The notes under the pieces: model-generated
The model's input: only the letters and a program-made list of their open reading frames with translations
Databases searched by the model: none
What the model was told of the DNA's origin: nothing
Shown here: positions 61,217-64,000 of the stretch, one piece after another
How the letters are laid out: each line of letters opens with the position of its first letter
Position numbering within the stretch: position 1 is the stretch's first letter
Made by a program: the position numbers and the translations under genes
Assembly: GCA_964453525.1 (NCBI GenBank)
Contig: CAYVOV010000013.1
Coordinates: 40,091-104,090, forward strand
Direction of reading: 5' to 3'
Length of the DNA stretch: 64,000 nt
Origin: CAYVOV01 sp964453525
GTDB taxonomy: Bacteria; Chloroflexota; Dehalococcoidia; Dehalococcoidales; UBA2162

Positions 61217-63037
61217 TTAGTGTCCCATGGCTTTCTTCATGTCCTGGTCTATCCAGGCATACCAGGTGAAAGCCATCTGGTTATCATATCCCAGCGAGTT
61301 TTCCCCATTGTAGTTCTGGAGCCATGGCCACCACATAGTGTATGAGTGCGGTACCGGCAACCATATTCCGACGCAGTCCTCCAGAGTGAAAGGAGTAACA
61401 TCCTTTATAATCTTCATCCACTGGGCATCGTCTTTACCAACCAACTTATTAACCTTATTATAGGCTTCTCTGGTAACGGGGCTATCATAATAAGACTTGG
61501 CATCAAGCGATTCTTTGCGGATATGAAGCATCCACGAGGGGAACATGGCAGTGGGACTCCCGGTATAGACAATCTCGTCGTAAGTCCTGGCACGATTCAC
61601 GCTGCGAAACACGGAGTACTCAAGCATTTTAATCTCTAAATCTATGCCGACATCGGCCCATTGCTCTTTAATTATAGCCAGAAAGTCAGCCGCCTCAGCC
61701 GTCCCGCAAACGATTTCGGTCTTAAAGCCACTGGGATACCCTGCATCAGAAAGCAACCGCTTTGCTTTATCGGGGTTGTGGGTATAAAGCTCCTGGACAC
61801 TACAGGCTGAGCCTTCTATCGTTGGTTCTGATGGCATCTCCTCGAGCGGGGTATAAAGAGGTGCCCACGACTTATAGGGCGGGTAGGGATGACCCAATAT
61901 ATCGGCGTTACCGTTATAGTATTCCTCTATTATTCCGGGCTGGTCTATAGCCAGGGTCATTGCCTGCCTGACCTTGAGATCATAAAATGGCAGCTCCGGC
62001 TTATCGACTCTCGCCCAAATCTGGTTATCTGCGCCGGCACCCTTGTAATACTTCAAGTCAGGGGCTTGCTTCATTAGAAGCTCATAGTCTTCCCAGGTCA
62101 CGTTCACGTTTCTCGAACAATCGATTTTAGCCGTGCGTATCGCAGCAAGCTGTGTAGATTTATCTTCTATGATAAGCTGCTTGCAGACATCCAGATAGGG
62201 TAACTGGTTTTCCGGATGTAGAGGGTCATTCTGGAAGTAGTTCGGGTTCCTTTCGTAAGTCAGCGAACTGCCACGAACATAATCCGTCAGTATGAAAGGA
62301 CCCGTTCCATTCAAATTCCTCCAGTCCTTGTAGTCTCCGTACATTTCCACTACCTCAGGAGCATAAATATGTAACTGGTCGGCAGTTACAAGAAGCAGCA
62401 GCCCCTGATTGGCCGCAGGTACCTTGACTTCAACCGTATACTTGTCCAGCGCTGTTACCGATTTTGGTCTATCCTCCGGCTTGAAGAACATGGTGAGGAA
62501 GCTTTTTGGCGCTGTGAACTCGCGGTCCATGCTCCAGGCAACATCATCGGCAGTACATTCCCTACCGTTCACTGGTGGCTTGTCCCAGAAGTGGACCCCT
62601 TTACGAACATGCCAGATTATTGTTTCGTCATCAGGTAGTTCATAGCCTGTAGACAGCGAGCCAGTCAACAGACCTATACGGTCAAGATAACCGCGCTGCC
62701 AGTCCGTTTCGCCAGTACCTGCCAATCCTTTTGTCCAGTCTCCCTCCATCATTTCGTTATTACAGAAACCTCCCAGGCTGGCCATACACTCGATGGACAA
62801 AGTGTAAGCCGGGTCAAAGCCCATCGGCTCACGATAGTAGAAATTGGTTGTTCCGCCATATTTCGGCACTTCTGGGGGCAGCAACTCCTCTTTCTCTACT
62901 ACCTCTTCCTCCTCTTCTTCCTCTCCTATAACTATCTCTTCCTCCTCCTCTTCAACTGAAGCCGGGCCACAAGACGCAATTACCAGTGATATAGCCATTA
63001 GACAACTAACCAATAACCATGATAATTTCTTTAACAC
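61217..63037 (-). CDS. Peptide/nickel-type ABC transporter substrate-binding lipoprotein with acidic linker
   Basis: A 606-residue SBP_bac_5 protein. The signal peptide ends LVIASCG (lipobox). Just after the lipid cysteine the linker is almost all Glu (about residues 29-52), then the body begins PKYGGTTNFYY. It is a paralogue of the 53971 protein (RKGVHFWDKPPVNGRECTADDV; RQAMTLAIDQPGIIEEYYNG). No permease or ATPase is seen. It probably binds a solute at the cell surface. The C-terminal part ends QDMKKAMGH, similar to the other copy (QELKKSMGY). Confidence 0.9.
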   Translation of the reverse strand: MLKKLSWLLVSCLMAISLVIASCGPASVEEEEEEIVIGEEEEEEEVVEKEELLPPEVPKYGGTTNFYYREPMGFDPAYTLSIECMASLGGFCNNEMMEGDWTKGLAGTGETDWQRGYLDRIGLLTGSLSTGYELPDDETIIWHVRKGVHFWDKPPVNGRECTADDVAWSMDREFTAPKSFLTMFFKPEDRPKSVTALDKYTVEVKVPAANQGLLLLVTADQLHIYAPEVVEMYGDYKDWRNLNGTGPFILTDYVRGSSLTYERNPNYFQNDPLHPENQLPYLDVCKQLIIEDKSTQLAAIRTAKIDCSRNVNVTWEDYELLMKQAPDLKYYKGAGADNQIWARVDKPELPFYDLKVRQAMTLAIDQPGIIEEYYNGNADILGHPYPPYKSWAPLYTPLEEMPSEPTIEGSACSVQELYTHNPDKAKRLLSDAGYPSGFKTEIVCGTAEAADFLAIIKEQWADVGIDLEIKMLEYSVFRSVNRARTYDEIVYTGSPTAMFPSWMLHIRKESLDAKSYYDSPVTREAYNKVNKLVGKDDAQWMKIIKDVTPFTLEDCVGIWLPVPHSYTMWWPWLQNYNGENSLGYDNQMAFTWYAWIDQDMKKAMGH

Positions 63038-63648
63038 TTTCTCGTAACCTCCTTTTACATTTCACGTTATCTATGATTCATCATTACCCTCGATGATTGG
63101 CTGGCCCTAATATAACTCCTCCATAACTGCTAAAAGGCTGGGAAAGAAAATCCGCGGTATTTCAGTTATATATGCCAAGGTCAGGACTCTGATTATTTAT
63201 TTATTCTTAAAGTACATCATCTATTTTCGTATTTCATTTTTTATATATTTGATTTTTCCTGTGAATAAAGAATGTATAAACTGAAAAAGGGCATCAGCTA
63301 CCCACTCTATTTCAGTGAACGCTGATACCCTGTCTGGGCTAAACATTGTTCTAACTACAACTATAATTTATTATAGTGATTTTCCTATTTCTGGCGAGTA
63401 TATGCCAAATCATCGAGTTTGTCAATAACCTTCCTATAAGTATTGGAAAAATTAACAAAATAGCAAGAATTCTATTTATATTTGTACAGTAATGCAATCC
63501 AATCCTTGACAATATATACCTATGATGATATATCTAAATATCGTTCAAATAAATTAACAATTATTCAACATAGCAAATCATAAATCGAAGAAATTAACAA
63601 AATGCTCAATCTTGAAAAGAATTACAGGGAGAGTGCTGTTGCCCTCAA
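63038..63648. other. Intergenic stretch with one hairpin
   Basis: AT-rich sequence without a recognisable gene. AGGGCATCAGC (63289-63299) can pair with GCTGATACCCT (63321-63331) with one mismatch. The promoter of the minus-strand SBP gene should lie near 63040-63200 but no clear boxes were found. Confidence 0.5.
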
Positions 63649-64000
63649 TTGTTTAAGCGAAGTTATCATTTAGAAAGGCAAACTACGTTGAAAAAAACCT
63701 CAAAGGAACTGGCCAACGAATCTAAAGACTTGGCAAAGGTTCCATTTATTCCTTGGATCTGTAGCTTCGCCGCCCAGCTTGAAAAAGTTCCAATAAAAAC
63801 GACACTCTCAGATGTCAATTCACTGTCAAGAGCGCTCTTTAATACCCGGAAGCTATTAGGTTACAATGTTATATGGCGAAAATTTACGAGAAGTAATTGG
63901 CTATCTTGTGATTGGAGGACCGCGGACTAAAGAAACGGAATTATCGCATGAAGTGGTGCGTATCATCCGGGGCAATAAAGGTACTTGAGGAGGCAATATG
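63649..64000 (+). pseudogene. Decayed uroporphyrinogen-decarboxylase-like gene (runs past right edge)
   Basis: The first frame has VPFIPWICSFAAQLEKVPIKT...RKLLGYNVI, which resembles the N-terminal region of URO-D/MtaA-type methyltransferases. A frame change near 63866 then gives ENLREVIGYLVIGGPRTKETELSHEVVRIIRGNKGT, a C-terminal-like piece, then TGA at 63986 followed by GGNM where relatives read a glycine-rich GGGY. A large part of the middle is missing. The ATG at 63998 is therefore probably inside the pseudogene, though a new gene start (GGAGG before it) is the alternative. Confidence 0.45.

Overview
The window looks like chromosome of an anaerobic bacterium. Bacterial markers are rpsU-yqeY, purL/purQ, eno, acpS and rarA. 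Several radical SAM and Fe-S enzymes, desulforedoxin, two CaiB/BaiF CoA-transferases and four nitroreductases fit Chloroflexota, class Dehalococcoidia or a relative. That placement is inferred from gene content only.

Layout. 0-8.4 kb: a radical SAM/HhH DNA-repair-like gene (cut by the left edge), an SPL-type radical SAM gene, tRNA-Leu(UAG), a KamA/ATP-grasp/PK_C-like operon, a pair of class III CoA-transferases, acpS and a NYN-domain gene. 8.8-9.15 kb: a probable structured non-coding RNA with its own promoter and terminator. 9.2-26.2 kb: a DUF1893/aldo-keto reductase/metallo-hydrolase cluster, rarA, a Cas4-like/DEDD nuclease with an AlbA_2 partner, nitroreductases, a Memo-AMMECR1 fusion with its radical SAM partner, desulforedoxin, purL-purQ and rpsU-yqeY. 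26.4-28.3 kb: an XRE regulator with a strong near-leaderless promoter overlapped by a perfect palindrome, then a soluble two-component system. 28.3-38.1 kb: one minus-strand operon for virus-like particle parts (HTH protein, portal, scaffold, capsid, fibre- and baseplate-like proteins) with no terminase, integrase, lysis or replication genes. 38.3-48.2 kb: small unknown genes, an orphan HicB, a B12/radical SAM gene lying between a decayed and an intact copy of a TIGR00725 gene start, enolase, a metallo-hydrolase, and a CetZ-like tubulin-superfamily GTPase facing two long coiled-coil proteins. 48.5-64 kb: a more AT-rich accessory stretch with three tandem SnoaL-like genes, tRNA-Gly(CCC) beside an integrase remnant, two MFS transporters, an enolase-superfamily enzyme, MmgE/PrpD, two nitroreductases, two orphan peptide-type binding lipoproteins and a decayed uroporphyrinogen-decarboxylase-like gene. 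Several single genes here are bounded by copies of a conserved hairpin that resembles a tRNA T-arm.

The most system-like novelties are the CetZ plus 25/11-residue-repeat coiled-coil locus, the terminase-less capsid operon, the structured RNA at 8.9 kb, and the hairpin-bounded gene cassettes. Coordinates and motifs were read by eye. Family names rest on recognised motifs, not on database searches.
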